Shown here in pieces: positions 1-11,857 of a stretch of DNA of 64,000 bases. The position numbers and the translations under genes are program-made. The stretch lies in the NCBI RefSeq assembly GCF_000292345.1, contig NZ_ALOU01000041.1, forward strand, positions 20,573 to 84,572, read 5' to 3'. The notes below the pieces were generated by a model. The model did not search any database. It saw nothing but the letters and a program-made list of their open reading frames with translations, and was not told the DNA's origin. This DNA comes from Cupriavidus sp. BIS7. GTDB taxonomy: Bacteria; Pseudomonadota; Gammaproteobacteria; Burkholderiales; Burkholderiaceae. Positions within the stretch are counted from its first letter, which is position 1. Each line of letters begins with the position of its first letter.

Positions 1-734
1 CTGCGGCGCTGGCGCTGTTGGTTGGCGCACTGGTGCTGCGCACGCGCGGCGTCTACTTCATCATGGTCACGCTGGCCTTCGCGCAGATGGTGTACTTCGT
101 GTTCCATGACACGAAGCTCGCTGGCGGCAGCGACGGTACCTATATCTACTTCCGGCCCGAGTTCGGTCTGTTCTCCGAGCGGCCGGTAACCGTCAACGAA
201 CCCGTGCAGTTCTACTGGCTGGTGCTCGCGGCGCTGGTGTTGACGGTGGCGGGGCTGGCGCTGCTGCTGCGCTCGCGCTTCGGCCATGCGCTGGTCGGGA
301 TCCGCCATAACGAGCAACGCATGCGTGCGGCCGGCTATGCCACCTATCGGTACCAGATCGGCGCATTCGTCGCCGGTGGCGCGTTTGCGGGGCTGGCCGG
401 CTATCTCTACGCGATCCAGTTCGGCTTCGTGAATCCCGAGATCGCTTCGTGGCACCAGTCGGGCAACGCCATGCTGATGGTGATCCTCGGCGGTGTCGGC
501 AGCCTGGCCGGCGCCGTGCTGGGCGCGTTCTCGTTCGTGCTGCTGGCCGAGTGGTTTGGTGCATTGAGCAAGCACTGGCAGTTGCTGATGGGCGGCTTCA
601 TCATTGTTGCCGTGGCGTTGCTGCCGCGCGGCCTGGTCAGCGTGCCTGCGGTGCTGCGTCACCGGTCGCCGCGCCGCGCACGGCGGGCCGGTGTCACCAC
701 CAAATCGGCCACGCACAGCCGGGAGGCCGCATGA
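1..734 (+). CDS. livM: Branched-chain amino acid ABC transporter permease LivM (5' end outside window)
   Basis: Inner-membrane permease of a HAAT-family importer for leucine, isoleucine and valine or related substrates. The reading frame is open from base 3, before any start codon, so the N-terminus lies to the left of the window. About 243 residues are visible, with several hydrophobic membrane segments and the LivM-type stretch GVYFIMVTLAFAQM near the left edge. The loop RYQIGAFVAGGAFAGLAGYL and the glycine-rich VILGGVGSLAGAVLGA are also family-typical. The C-terminus is a basic, non-hydrophobic tail. The stop codon overlaps the livG start (ATGA), so the two are translationally coupled. The substrate could be another amide or amino acid, since HAAT specificity is set by the binding protein, which is not visible here. 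Confidence 0.93.
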   Translation, partial: AALALLVGALVLRTRGVYFIMVTLAFAQMVYFVFHDTKLAGGSDGTYIYFRPEFGLFSERPVTVNEPVQFYWLVLAALVLTVAGLALLLRSRFGHALVGIRHNEQRMRAAGYATYRYQIGAFVAGGAFAGLAGYLYAIQFGFVNPEIASWHQSGNAMLMVILGGVGSLAGAVLGAFSFVLLAEWFGALSKHWQLLMGGFIIVAVALLPRGLVSVPAVLRHRSPRRARRAGVTTKSATHSREAA

Positions 735-1498
735 CTGCAATCCGTTCGGAGCCGGTACTGCATGCACAGGGCCTGACGCGGCGCTTTGGCGGGCTGACGG
801 CCGTCAACAGCGTGGATCTGGCACTGAATCTGCACGAGGTGCACGCGGTGATCGGCACCAATGGCGCCGGCAAATCGACGCTGATCAACCTGCTTTCCGG
901 CGAACTACCGCCTACCGAGGGCACGCTGCACCTCCAGGGGCAGGACGTCACCGGCTGGGCGCAGCCGAAGCTGGCTCGCCACGGCATTGGCCGCAGCTAC
1001 CAGCGCAACAACATCTTCCTGCCGCTGACCGTGCGCGAAAACTGCCGGCTTGCCGCGCAGTCGCGTGCGCAACGCGCCTGGCGGCTCTGGGAACCGGCAC
1101 AAGGCTGCCGCACAAGCCGGGCGCTGGCCGACGAGGCGCTCGAGCGGGCAGGGCTGGCGCAGCTTGCCGGACGCCTTGCCAGCGAACTCGCGCATGGCCA
1201 GAAGCGCCAGCTCGAGGTGGCGATGTGCCTGGCCACCGGGCCCGTGGCGCTGTTGCTGGACGAGCCGCTGGCTGGCATGGGCGCCGAGGAGTCGCAGCGC
1301 ATGCTCGACCTGCTGCGCGGCCTGAAGGAAGGGCACGCGATCCTGCTCGTCGAACACGATATGGAGGCGGTCTTTGCCGTGGCCGATCGCATCACCGTGA
1401 TGGTCAACGGCACGGTGATCGCCTCGGGCGACCCGGCCAGCATTCGCGCCAACCGCGAAGTGCAACTCGCCTACCTGGGCGAAGAGGAAGCCGCATGA
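731..1498 (+). CDS. livG: Branched-chain amino acid ABC transporter ATP-binding protein LivG
   Basis: First of two cytoplasmic ATPases that power the Liv importer. The protein is 255 residues, the usual LivG size. It carries Walker A GTNGAGKST (about residues 42-50), the LivG-type RRFGGLTAV start, a variant signature AHGQKRQLE instead of LSGGQ, Walker B ALLLDEPLAG and H-loop VEHD. The ATG at 731 overlaps the livM stop; the same frame stays open far upstream, but that part reads as an out-of-frame copy of livM. Its own stop overlaps the livF start, again as ATGA. Confidence in family is high; the transported substrate is inferred. Confidence 0.95.
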   Translation: MTAIRSEPVLHAQGLTRRFGGLTAVNSVDLALNLHEVHAVIGTNGAGKSTLINLLSGELPPTEGTLHLQGQDVTGWAQPKLARHGIGRSYQRNNIFLPLTVRENCRLAAQSRAQRAWRLWEPAQGCRTSRALADEALERAGLAQLAGRLASELAHGQKRQLEVAMCLATGPVALLLDEPLAGMGAEESQRMLDLLRGLKEGHAILLVEHDMEAVFAVADRITVMVNGTVIASGDPASIRANREVQLAYLGEEEAA

Positions 1499-2211
1499 GC
1501 CGCGCCGCCATCATCGACGCTACGGGCATCAACGCCTGGTATGGATCTAGCCACGTACTGCGCGGCATCGACTTTTCAGTTGGCGCCGGCGAGGCGGTGG
1601 GCCTGCTTGGGCGCAACGGCATGGGCAAGAGCACGCTGCTGCGGACGCTGCTGGGCCACGTGCGCGAGCGCGAAGGCGAGATCCAAGTCGCGGGGCGTGA
1701 TTTGTCGCGCGCACGGCCGCACGAGGTGGCCCGGCTTGGCATTGCCTATGTGCCCGAAGGGCGGGGGATATTCCCGAACCTGAACGTGCGCGAGAACCTG
1801 CTGATGGCCGCGCGCGCCGGGTGCAACGGCCGCACGGACTGGGATGAGGCGCGCGTGCTGGACCTGTTCCCGCGCCTGAAGGAGCGCCTGGGTCACGGCG
1901 GCCAGCAACTGTCTGGCGGCGAGCAGCAGATGCTGTCGATCGGCCGCGCGCTGATGACCAATCCCGACTGCCTGATTCTTGACGAAGCCACCGAAGGGCT
2001 GGCGCCGAAGATCGTCAACGAAATCTGGAATGTGATCGCCACGGTACGCGCTACCGGGATCGCCTCGGTCGTGGTCGACCGAAACTTCCGGGCCGTCCTG
2101 GCGCATGCCGACCGGGTCGTCGTGCTCGAAAAAGGGCTCGTGGCCATGGCGGGGCCGGCCGCCGAGCTGGCTGCCACGCCAGCCGCGCTGGATCGTTACC
2201 TCGGAGTTTGA
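1495..2211 (+). CDS. livF: Branched-chain amino acid ABC transporter ATP-binding protein LivF
   Basis: Second ATPase of the Liv importer, 238 residues. It shows Walker A GRNGMGKST (about 39-47), IAYVPEGRGIFPNLNVRENL typical of LivF, signature LSGGEQQ and Walker B CLILDEATEGLAP. The H-loop region reads VVVDRN where LivF proteins often have VEQN, a conservative departure. It is the last gene of the operon: the next gene starts 389 bases downstream. The ATG at 1495 overlaps the livG stop (ATGA), which fixes the start. Confidence 0.95.
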   Translation: MSRAAIIDATGINAWYGSSHVLRGIDFSVGAGEAVGLLGRNGMGKSTLLRTLLGHVREREGEIQVAGRDLSRARPHEVARLGIAYVPEGRGIFPNLNVRENLLMAARAGCNGRTDWDEARVLDLFPRLKERLGHGGQQLSGGEQQMLSIGRALMTNPDCLILDEATEGLAPKIVNEIWNVIATVRATGIASVVVDRNFRAVLAHADRVVVLEKGLVAMAGPAAELAATPAALDRYLGV

Positions 2212-2600
2212 ATTCAGGCAATGGCTTGTGTCGCATTCGGTATGTCGTGTCGTTTGCCCGCAACGCCGATTTGGTGGGACAACCCACCTCCATGCCCGTG
2301 CGGGACTTGACCATGCCCCCGTTCGCTTCCATGCTTGCGGTCGTGTTGCAGACACAAGCATCTTCCACAGTGGTCGTCTTACGGCACTTCATCTAGAATG
2401 CGCGCGTTTGTGCAATGCAATAGAGGTAGAGAAGGCCATACCGCCCCAGCGGGGACCGGAGCCGCTTGCGTGAGAGAATCCGAGCTTGACGCGTCTTATG
2501 CGTCATATTTTGCACATCGGCAGGTTTGTATGTCCGGCGGTCAGCCGGGCTAGCCGAAGTCAGCCCGGAGGGCGCGAGCCGGTCCACCAGACCCAAATCC
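2212..2600. other. Intergenic region between livF and kup
   Basis: No convincing gene is seen here. The short frames that cross it run out of livF or lack coding character. It probably carries the kup promoter and leader. The one clear structural feature is the inverted repeat at 2487-2505, listed separately. No clear Rho-independent terminator follows livF. Confidence 0.6.
2487..2505. promoter_or_regulatory. Inverted repeat upstream of kup, candidate operator
   Basis: Perfect inverted repeat TGACGC-N7-GCGTCA about 95 bases before the kup start. The 6-7-6 geometry suits a dimeric DNA-binding protein. I cannot name the regulator, and a chance 6+6 match remains possible. Confidence 0.35.
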
Positions 2601-4499
2601 ATGACTCAATCCACAACCAGTCACTACTACGTCGAAAGCCCGAGCTCCCGTGCGCTCGTGATCGGCGCGATCGGTGTTGTCTTTGGCGACATCGGCACCA
2701 GTCCCCTGTACTCGCTCAAGGAGTGCTTCAGCCCTGACCACGGCATCCCGTTCAGCCCCGATGCGGTGCTCGGCATCATCTCGATGCTGTTCTGGGCCTT
2801 TGTGATCGTCGTGTCGCTGAAGTACGTGCTGTTCGTGATGCGGGCCGACAACGACGGCGAAGGCGGCATTCTGGCGCTGATGGCGCTGGCATTACGCACC
2901 GCGACGCCACGTTCGCGCATGGCCAAGCTGATCATGATGTTCGGCATCTTCGGCGCGTGCATGTTCTACGGCGACGCGGTGATCACGCCGGCCATTTCGG
3001 TGCTGTCCGCCGTGGAGGGCCTGGAGATTGCCGCGCCAGGGCTTTCGCACTTCGTGATTCCGATCACGGTGCTGATCCTGGCGATGCTGTTCTTCATCCA
3101 GCGCAGCGGTACACATGTGGTTGGCAAGCTGTTTGGGCCGATCATGGTGGTGTGGTTCCTGGCGCTTGGCGCGCTGGGCTTGATGCATCTGCTGCACGCT
3201 CCCGAGGTTCTCAAGGCCGTCAGCCCGGTCTACGCGGTGTCGTTCCTGCACGACCACGCGCTGCAGGCATTCATCGTGCTGGGCAGCGTGTTCCTGGTGC
3301 TGACCGGCGCCGAGGCGCTCTACGCCGATATGGGCCACTTCGGCATCAAGCCGATCCGTTTCGCCTGGTTCGCGCTGGTCATGCCGTGCCTGATCCTGAA
3401 CTATTTTGGCCAGGGGGCAATGCTGCTGGGCAACCCGGACGCGATCGAGAACCCGTTCTACCTGATGGTGCCGTCGGCGCTGCAGTTGCCGATGGTGCTG
3501 CTGGCAACGGCGGCCACGGTGATTGCCTCGCAGGCCGTGATCTCGGGCGCGTTCTCGCTGACCAGCCAGGCCATCCAGCTCGGTTTCATGCCGCGCATGC
3601 GTATCCGCTACACGTCGGCGGCCGAAATCGGCCAGATCTACCTGCCGGTGATCAACTGGATCCTGCTGGTACTGGTGATCTGCGTGGTGCTGGCATTCAA
3701 GAAGTCCGATAACCTGGCCGCCGCGTACGGCATTGCCGTGACCACGACGATGGTGATCACCACGTTCCTGGCCGCACTGGTGATGCGCAACGTCTGGAAG
3801 TGGAACCCCGCGCTGGTCACGATGATCAGCCTGCTGTTCCTGGTGGTCGACCTGTCGTTCTTCGCGGCCAACCTGCTCAAGGTCGCCGAGGGCGGCTGGT
3901 TCCCGCTGCTGATGGGCGCCACCGCGTTCTTCCTGCTGATGACCTGGTACAGCGGCCGCAAGCTGCTGCGCGCGCGCAGCCTGGAGGACGGCATTCCGCT
4001 GGAGCCGTTCATCGCCGGCCTGCTGGCCCATCCGCCGCACCGCGTAGAGGGTACGGCCGTGTTCCTGACCGGCAATACCGAATCGGTGCCCGTATCGCTG
4101 CTGCACAACCTCAAGCACAACCGCGTGCTGCATGAGCGCGTGGTGTTCCTGCAGTTCGTGACGCGGGACATCCCGTACGTGGATGACGATCATCGCCTGA
4201 CCTGCAAGGACCTGGGTGGCGGCGTCTTCATCCTCAAGTCCGAGTACGGCTTCAAGGAAACGCCGGACGTGCAGAAGGTGCTGGACCTTGCCCAGCGCAA
4301 GCTCGGCATGGAGTTCGAGTTGATGGAAACGTCGTTCTTCATCGCCCGCGAATCGGTGATCCCGTCGAAGCTGCCGGGCATGTCGATGTGGCGCGAGAGC
4401 CTGTTTGCGTGGATGCATCAGAACGGGGCCAAGCCGTCTGATTTTTTCTCGATTCCGGCCAATCGCGTGGTGGAACTGGGAACGAAGGTCGAGATCTGA
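2601..4499 (+). CDS. kup: Low-affinity potassium transport system protein Kup
   Basis: Inner-membrane K+:H+ symporter of the KUP/HAK/KT family, 632 residues, the normal length. The N-terminal hydrophobic domain has about 12 membrane segments. It begins with the family hallmark [13 protein letters not shown] and contains [19 protein letters not shown] and YADMGHFG. The C-terminal soluble domain of about 150 residues ends the protein. ATG at 2601 is chosen because [13 protein letters not shown] leads directly into the conserved core; a TTG 75 bases upstream would only add a basic, unconserved extension. The gene appears monocistronic and ends at a strong bidirectional terminator shared with convergent tex. 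Confidence 0.96.
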   Translation: MTQSTTSHYYVESPSSRALVIGAIGVVFGDIGTSPLYSLKECFSPDHGIPFSPDAVLGIISMLFWAFVIVVSLKYVLFVMRADNDGEGGILALMALALRTATPRSRMAKLIMMFGIFGACMFYGDAVITPAISVLSAVEGLEIAAPGLSHFVIPITVLILAMLFFIQRSGTHVVGKLFGPIMVVWFLALGALGLMHLLHAPEVLKAVSPVYAVSFLHDHALQAFIVLGSVFLVLTGAEALYADMGHFGIKPIRFAWFALVMPCLILNYFGQGAMLLGNPDAIENPFYLMVPSALQLPMVLLATAATVIASQAVISGAFSLTSQAIQLGFMPRMRIRYTSAAEIGQIYLPVINWILLVLVICVVLAFKKSDNLAAAYGIAVTTTMVITTFLAALVMRNVWKWNPALVTMISLLFLVVDLSFFAANLLKVAEGGWFPLLMGATAFFLLMTWYSGRKLLRARSLEDGIPLEPFIAGLLAHPPHRVEGTAVFLTGNTESVPVSLLHNLKHNRVLHERVVFLQFVTRDIPYVDDDHRLTCKDLGGGVFILKSEYGFKETPDVQKVLDLAQRKLGMEFELMETSFFIARESVIPSKLPGMSMWRESLFAWMHQNGAKPSDFFSIPANRVVELGTKVEI

Positions 4500-4517
4500 T
4501 TCCGGAAGCCCAGATGT

Positions 4518-4547
4518 AAAAACGCCCCGCAATTGCGGGGCGTTTTT
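4518..4547. terminator. Bidirectional Rho-independent terminator between kup and tex
   Basis: A perfect 30-base palindrome: five A, CGCCCCGC, central AATT, GCGGGGCG, five T. It has a T tract on both strands, so it can end kup from the left and tex from the right. A second hairpin, CGCCCCTCGC (4554-4563) with GCGAGGGGCG (4580-4589), lies between it and the tex stop but lacks a T tract. Confidence 0.92.
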
Positions 4548-4597
4548 GTTTTGCGCCCCTCGCCCATGGGATTCCATGAGCGAGGGGCGAGCAAGGC

Positions 4598-6961
<2,364 letters not shown>

Positions 6962-7138
6962 CGAGAATACGAGTCAGTCGAAAGCGGGGCATTGTGCCAC
7001 AAGCCCGGCGCTGTTCCGGTGACGGGAAGATACCTTTTATGGCCGCTGTTTCACGGCAGGTCTGGCCGCACCCGGCGGGGCGCAAGTTGCAGCGTCCGCA
7101 CCGGCGCCCGGTGTGGCCCCGGATGCTAGAATCGGGCC

Positions 7139-7948
7139 ATGATCGTCAAGCCCCATTCGGCCACCATGGCTGCCCCGGTTTCCCCAGTATCCACAGTGTC
7201 CCCAGTGTCCATAGCGCCCGCAGTGACTCCCACTGTTCTCGCCATCGTGCTTGCCACGCTGATGCTGGCCGCGCCAATGCGCCCGGCGCTGGCGCAGGCT
7301 TCCGCGCCGGCCGCCGCCGTGGTCGTTCCGCCTGCCCCCGCAGCGTCGCGTGATTTCGAGGCGGAGCGCAAGGCGATCGACGATTCGCGTGCATGGACGA
7401 AGTATCGCTTTTCCGTGGCCGAGCGCGAGTGCTACAGCAAGTTCCTGGTGAACCACTGCATCGACCAGGCCAAGGATGTCCAGCGCTCGGAGTTGCAGTT
7501 GCTGCGCACCCGTGAACTCGAAGTTGGCGATGCCGAGCGTGCCTTCAAGGCGGCCCAGCGCGATCACGACCAGGCGCTGCGCCAGGCGGAGTTCGAGGCC
7601 AGCCAGCCAAAGCGGGCCGCCGACGAGCAGGCCAGCCGCGAAGCATTCGAGCGCAAGCAGCAGGAACAGGCGCTGCGCGACGCGCAGCGTGGCGCCGATG
7701 CTCCGCAGCGGGCCGCCAATGCCGAGGCGTACCAGAAGAAGCAGGGCGATTTTGCGGCGAAGATGCAGGAAGCGCAGCAGAAGGGTGCCGAAGAGGCCCG
7801 CCAGCATGAAGAGAACGTCAAGGCGTACCAGCAGAAACAGGCTGATGCCGTCCAGCGCCAGAAGGACCTGGACGAGCGCCGTGCCCATGCCGCGGAGAAA
7901 CAGAAGCAGCCGGGCCAGTCGTCGACACCAAGCCCGTTCGGATTCTGA
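7139..7948 (+). CDS. Hypothetical exported coiled-coil protein
   Basis: A 269-residue protein with no family I recognise. An N-terminal hydrophobic stretch, TPTVLAIVLATLMLAAP, followed by ALAQA, looks like a signal peptide cleaved after about residue 51, implying a periplasmic location. A mature region has two cysteines, ERECYSKFLVNHCIDQAKD, that could form a disulfide. The rest is long, charged and rich in Ala, Gln, Glu, Lys and Arg without proline, as expected for a coiled coil. The tail is Ser/Pro-rich (QSSTPSPFGF). ATG at 7139 is chosen; an internal ATG ten codons on is an alternative. It is followed by a small DUF465 gene. Confidence 0.75.
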   Translation: MIVKPHSATMAAPVSPVSTVSPVSIAPAVTPTVLAIVLATLMLAAPMRPALAQASAPAAAVVVPPAPAASRDFEAERKAIDDSRAWTKYRFSVAERECYSKFLVNHCIDQAKDVQRSELQLLRTRELEVGDAERAFKAAQRDHDQALRQAEFEASQPKRAADEQASREAFERKQQEQALRDAQRGADAPQRAANAEAYQKKQGDFAAKMQEAQQKGAEEARQHEENVKAYQQKQADAVQRQKDLDERRAHAAEKQKQPGQSSTPSPFGF

Positions 7949-8013
7949 GCGAAAGCTGAATAGCGGCGCGCAGATTGGCGGATTGGCCAGGACAGAGCAG
8001 CGGAAGGCGCAAC

Positions 8014-8217
8014 ATGGACGAAAACCTCAATACTCTGGCGCGGCAGATCATCGAACTGCAGATCGAGCATCGTGATCTGGACTTCATGATCGACCGTCTT
8101 TCCTCCGATCCGGCGCACGACGAACTGCAGCTGCGCCGCCTCAAGAAGCGCCGTCTCAAGCTCAAGGACGCGATCACGCTGCTGCAGTTGCAGCTTGAGC
8201 CCGACGTACCCGCCTAG
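8014..8217 (+). CDS. DUF465 (YdcH-like) small helical protein
   Basis: A 67-residue charged, helical protein. The pattern LDFMIDRLSSDPAHDELQL followed by RLKKRRLKLKDAI matches the YdcH/DUF465 family of small alpha-helical hairpin proteins of unknown function. ATG at 8014 has GGAAGG about 10 bases upstream; a frame beginning 39 bases earlier lacks a better site. It lies between the coiled-coil protein and the helicase. Confidence 0.85.
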   Translation: MDENLNTLARQIIELQIEHRDLDFMIDRLSSDPAHDELQLRRLKKRRLKLKDAITLLQLQLEPDVPA

Positions 8218-8305
8218 GTCCGCCTGGATCTGCCCAGACCAGCCATATCCGGCGCAATGACAATGCGCGTGCCGCGATCCGCTGCACGCATCAGGAAGCC
8301 TCAAC

Positions 8306-10567
8306 TTGTCCGAACCGATCGAAGACGCATCCCCATCCGCCGACCGCGCCGAACCGGCTGACTTGGCCGAAGCGCCGGCGTCGCTTGCCGACGCCGTTGC
8401 CGCCACCGCGGCGGACCAGGCCGCGGCAAGGTCTTCGCAGCTTGCGACGATGTTTGCCGATACCGGCACGCTGGCCAAGGCGATTCCTGGCTATCGTCCG
8501 CGCGCAGCCCAGCACAAGATGGCAGAGGCCGTGGCCAATGCGATTGCCGAGAACGACACGGTGATCGTCGAGGCCGGGACCGGCACCGGGAAAACCTTCG
8601 CGTACCTCGTGCCGGCAATGCTATGGGGCGGCAAGGTCATCCTGTCGACCGGTACCAAGAACCTGCAGGACCAGCTCTACCTGCGCGATATCCCCACGGT
8701 ACGCCACGCGCTGAACGTGCCGATCTCGGTGTCGCTGCTCAAGGGGCGCGCCAACTACGTCTGCCACTACCACCTCGAACGCGCCCAGGCCAACGGCCGT
8801 CTGGCATCGAAACAGGATGCCGCGTGGCTGCGCGAGATTGCGCGCTTCGCAAAGACCACTGCGTCCGGCGACAAGGCCGAACTCGCGGCCGTGCCGGAAA
8901 ACGCGCCCGTGTGGCAGCTCGTGACCTCCACGCGCGATAACTGCCTGGGCAGCGAATGCCCGAACTACAAGGAATGCTTCGTGATGCGCGCGCGCAAGGA
9001 GGCCCAGCAGGCCGATCTTGTGGTCGTCAACCATCACCTGTTCTTTGCCGACGTGGTGCTGCGCGATACGGGCATGGCCGAACTGCTGCCCGCTGCGAAC
9101 ACGGTGATCTTCGACGAGGCGCACCAGTTGCCGGAGACCGCGACGCTGTTTTTCGGCGAGACGCTGTCGACGAGCCAGTTGCTCGAGCTTGCCCGCGATA
9201 CCGTGGCCGAGGGCCTGTCGCACGCGCGCGATGCGGTGGACTGGGTGGCGCTCGGCGCGCCGCTCGAAAGGGCCGCACGCGACCTGCGCCTGGCATTCAA
9301 CAAGGAAAATGCGCGCCTGGCCCTGGGGCAGATCGAAGCCGATCCGCGCATCCGCGAGCCGTTCCACGAAACCCTCGATGCGCTGGATTCGGCGCTGTCA
9401 GACTTCGTGGAGGCGCTGGAGTCCCAGGCCGAACGTGCCGAGGAACTCGAACAATGCCATCGCCGCGCGCTGGAACTGGCGCAACGGCTGGCGGCGTGGC
9501 GCGACGACCGCACTGCTGCAGCCCCTGCGTCCGATGCTGCCTCGGAAGCTGCATCGGCACCCGCTGCCGACGAGGAAGCCGCGCCGCCATCAAAGGCCGC
9601 CCAGCCCGCCCAGTTCGGTCCCGATACGGTGCGCTGGGTGGAAGTGTTCTCGCACACGGTGCAGTTGCATCGGACGCCGCTGTCGATCGCGCCGATTTTC
9701 AGCCGCCAGCGTGAAGGCCAGCCGCGTGCGTGGGTCTTTACCTCGGCCACGTTGTCCGTGAAGGGCAATTTCACGCACTACGCCGCGCAGCTGGGCCTCG
9801 ATCGTGACCGTTCGCTGACACTGCCGAGCCCGTTCGACTACGCGAAGCAGGGGCTGCTCTACGTGCCGCGCGACATGCCGCCGCCGAATTCGCCGCAGTT
9901 CACGGAAGCCGTGGTGGAAAAGGCGCTGCCGCTGATCGAGGCGGCCGGCGGGCGTACGTTCCTGCTCTGCACCACGCTGCGCGCCGTGCAGAAGGCGTCG
10001 GACATGCTCTATGACCTGTTTGCCCAGCGCGGCATCAACCTGCCGCTCCTGGTGCAGGGGCAGGCCAGCCGAACCGAGTTGCTGGACCGCTTCCGCGAGC
10101 TGGGCAATGCGGTGCTGGTGGGCAGCCAGAGTTTCTGGGAGGGCGTGGATGTACGCGGCGAGGCGCTGTCGCTCGTGATCATCGACAAATTGCCATTCGC
10201 GCCGCCTGACGACCCGGTGCTTGCCGCGCGTATGGAAGTGCTGCAGAAAAAGGGGCTCAGCCCGTTTGCCGTGCATCAGTTGCCGCATGCGGTCATCACG
10301 CTCAAGCAGGGCGCGGGCCGGTTGATCCGTTCGGAATCCGATCGTGGCGTGCTTGCGATATGCGACACCCGGCTCGTCGAGAAACCGTACGGACGCCAGA
10401 TCTGGCAGAGCCTGCCGCCCTTTACGCGCACCCGCGAGGCCGATACGGTCATCCGGTTCCTTGAGGGACTTGGCAAGCGGGAGGTGCCTGAGTCCGACTC
10501 GGACGCTGGTTCGGACACCAACGCGGACACCAGCGCGGACATCAACGCAGAAGACGGCGTGGAATAA
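8306..10567 (+). CDS. DinG/YoaA-family ATP-dependent DNA helicase
   Basis: A 753-residue superfamily 2 (XPD/Rad3-like) 5'-3' DNA helicase likely acting in replication and repair. It has Walker A EAGTGTGKT (89-97), Walker B DEAH in VIFDEAHQLPE, and motif VI QGAGRLIRSESDRG. Four cysteines in NYVCHYH and NCLGSECPNYKEC fit an Fe-S cluster between motifs I and II, as in DinG/XPD. An Ala/Glu-rich linker near the middle and an Asp-rich tail are lineage-specific. TTG at 8306 is taken as start because AGGAAG lies at proper spacing and no ATG is suitable. YoaA and DinG cannot be told apart by eye. Confidence 0.92.
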   Translation: MSEPIEDASPSADRAEPADLAEAPASLADAVAATAADQAAARSSQLATMFADTGTLAKAIPGYRPRAAQHKMAEAVANAIAENDTVIVEAGTGTGKTFAYLVPAMLWGGKVILSTGTKNLQDQLYLRDIPTVRHALNVPISVSLLKGRANYVCHYHLERAQANGRLASKQDAAWLREIARFAKTTASGDKAELAAVPENAPVWQLVTSTRDNCLGSECPNYKECFVMRARKEAQQADLVVVNHHLFFADVVLRDTGMAELLPAANTVIFDEAHQLPETATLFFGETLSTSQLLELARDTVAEGLSHARDAVDWVALGAPLERAARDLRLAFNKENARLALGQIEADPRIREPFHETLDALDSALSDFVEALESQAERAEELEQCHRRALELAQRLAAWRDDRTAAAPASDAASEAASAPAADEEAAPPSKAAQPAQFGPDTVRWVEVFSHTVQLHRTPLSIAPIFSRQREGQPRAWVFTSATLSVKGNFTHYAAQLGLDRDRSLTLPSPFDYAKQGLLYVPRDMPPPNSPQFTEAVVEKALPLIEAAGGRTFLLCTTLRAVQKASDMLYDLFAQRGINLPLLVQGQASRTELLDRFRELGNAVLVGSQSFWEGVDVRGEALSLVIIDKLPFAPPDDPVLAARMEVLQKKGLSPFAVHQLPHAVITLKQGAGRLIRSESDRGVLAICDTRLVEKPYGRQIWQSLPPFTRTREADTVIRFLEGLGKREVPESDSDAGSDTNADTSADINAEDGVE

Positions 10568-10702
10568 CGGAGTCCGTTGTCAAATCATGCGGTTCGTAAA
10601 AACCTGACTTGGCAGTAAATAATTCGGAGAAATCTGATTTCGGTGTGATCGTCCCGTCGATAGGCTGTCCTCCTGGCATTTTGTGCAGGGCAGACAACAG
10701 AT

Positions 10703-11857
10703 ATGACGAGCATGCAGTGGGTCAGGCGCATGGCCGGGCGCGTCCGCGCCGGCGTGGTGGGCAGGGTGGCGCCAATGCTTCTGGGTGCCATGCTTGCCGG
10801 ATGCGCCCTGGCGCCCGGCATGCGCATGGACGTTGCACCCGCCGCCGTGGGGGATGCCGACACCGGTGTTGTTCCGATTTCATGGGAGCTCATTGAGGCG
10901 CTGAGCACCGAGCCCTCGCCGGGGAATCGGGACATCGCCGCCTTGCTGGGTATCCCCGAACCGTACCGTATCGGCCCTGCAGACATCCTTTCGATCATCG
11001 TCTGGGACCATCCCGAGCTGGTGTTCCCGCATCAGACATACTCGATCGGCAGCGGCTACGAAATCCCGAGCTACAGCGGTGCAGCCAGCGTGCCTGGCTA
11101 CGTTGTGAGCCAGGCAGGGGAGATTCAGTTCCCCTATGCCGGCAACATGAACGTGGCCGGCATGACAGTGCGGGAACTGCGCGCTCGCATAACCAAAGTC
11201 CTGGCGCGCGTCATCCAGTCCCCCCAGGTGACTGTCCGCGTATTGGCTTACCGCAGCCAGCGCATCTACATCGACGGCGAGGTAAAGACTCCCGGGCCGC
11301 AATATATCGACGACGTGCCGATGACGCTCGTTGAAGCGCTCAATCGCGCCGGCGGCGTGAACGTCAGCGCCGGGGACAGCAGCCGCATCGAATTGAACCG
11401 CAGCGGCAGGCGCTGGATCATCAACCTGCCGGCGCTATTGCGCGAAGGCCATGACCCTTCGGCGATATTGCTTCGGAGCGGCGACATCGTGCGCGTCGAG
11501 CAGCGAGAGGACGGCAAGGTATTCGTTCTGGGCGAGGTCAACAAGCCTTCGGTGGTCCTGCCGCGCAACGGGCGGCTGACCCTCAACGAAGCCTTGGGCG
11601 AAGCGGGCGGCGTGAACCCATTGACGAGCGATCCCAGGCAGATCTACGTGGTGCGCAAGCCTGAGACGGGCCACCCGCAGGTGTTTCACCTCGATGCGCG
11701 GTCGCCCGTCGCGTTGGCTCTGGCCGAGGGCTTTCCGCTCAGGCCGCGTGACGTGGTCTACGTCGACGCCGGAGACATTACCCGCTGGGCGCGTGTCGTG
11801 AACCAGCTCATTCCAAGCGCGCAATACGTCAATTCCACCGCCGACGTTCTCAAATGA
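10703..11857 (+). CDS. Wza-like polysaccharide export outer-membrane lipoprotein
   Basis: A 384-residue lipoprotein of the outer-membrane polysaccharide export family, which forms the channel for capsule or exopolysaccharide. The signal peptide ends in lipobox LAGC with Cys34. The Poly_export domain starts near YRIGPADILSIIVWDHPEL, and two SLBB-like repeats follow (VYIDGEV-type IYIDGEVKTPGP and VFVLGEVNKPS). The stop overlaps the phosphatase start (ATGA), so the two are coupled. It is the first gene of a three-gene cassette; 135 bases upstream hold its presumed promoter. Confidence 0.92.
   Translation: MTSMQWVRRMAGRVRAGVVGRVAPMLLGAMLAGCALAPGMRMDVAPAAVGDADTGVVPISWELIEALSTEPSPGNRDIAALLGIPEPYRIGPADILSIIVWDHPELVFPHQTYSIGSGYEIPSYSGAASVPGYVVSQAGEIQFPYAGNMNVAGMTVRELRARITKVLARVIQSPQVTVRVLAYRSQRIYIDGEVKTPGPQYIDDVPMTLVEALNRAGGVNVSAGDSSRIELNRSGRRWIINLPALLREGHDPSAILLRSGDIVRVEQREDGKVFVLGEVNKPSVVLPRNGRLTLNEALGEAGGVNPLTSDPRQIYVVRKPETGHPQVFHLDARSPVALALAEGFPLRPRDVVYVDAGDITRWARVVNQLIPSAQYVNSTADVLK

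Noticed and set aside
2892..4577. A 561-codon minus-strand frame opposite kup
   Set aside because: It is antisense to a certain gene, has the same His/Gln/Arg-rich shadow composition and would read through the kup terminator.
4554..4589. Second hairpin between the kup-tex terminator and the tex stop
   Set aside because: A real 10-base-pair stem, but without a T tract on either strand; recorded with the terminator rather than as a separate one.
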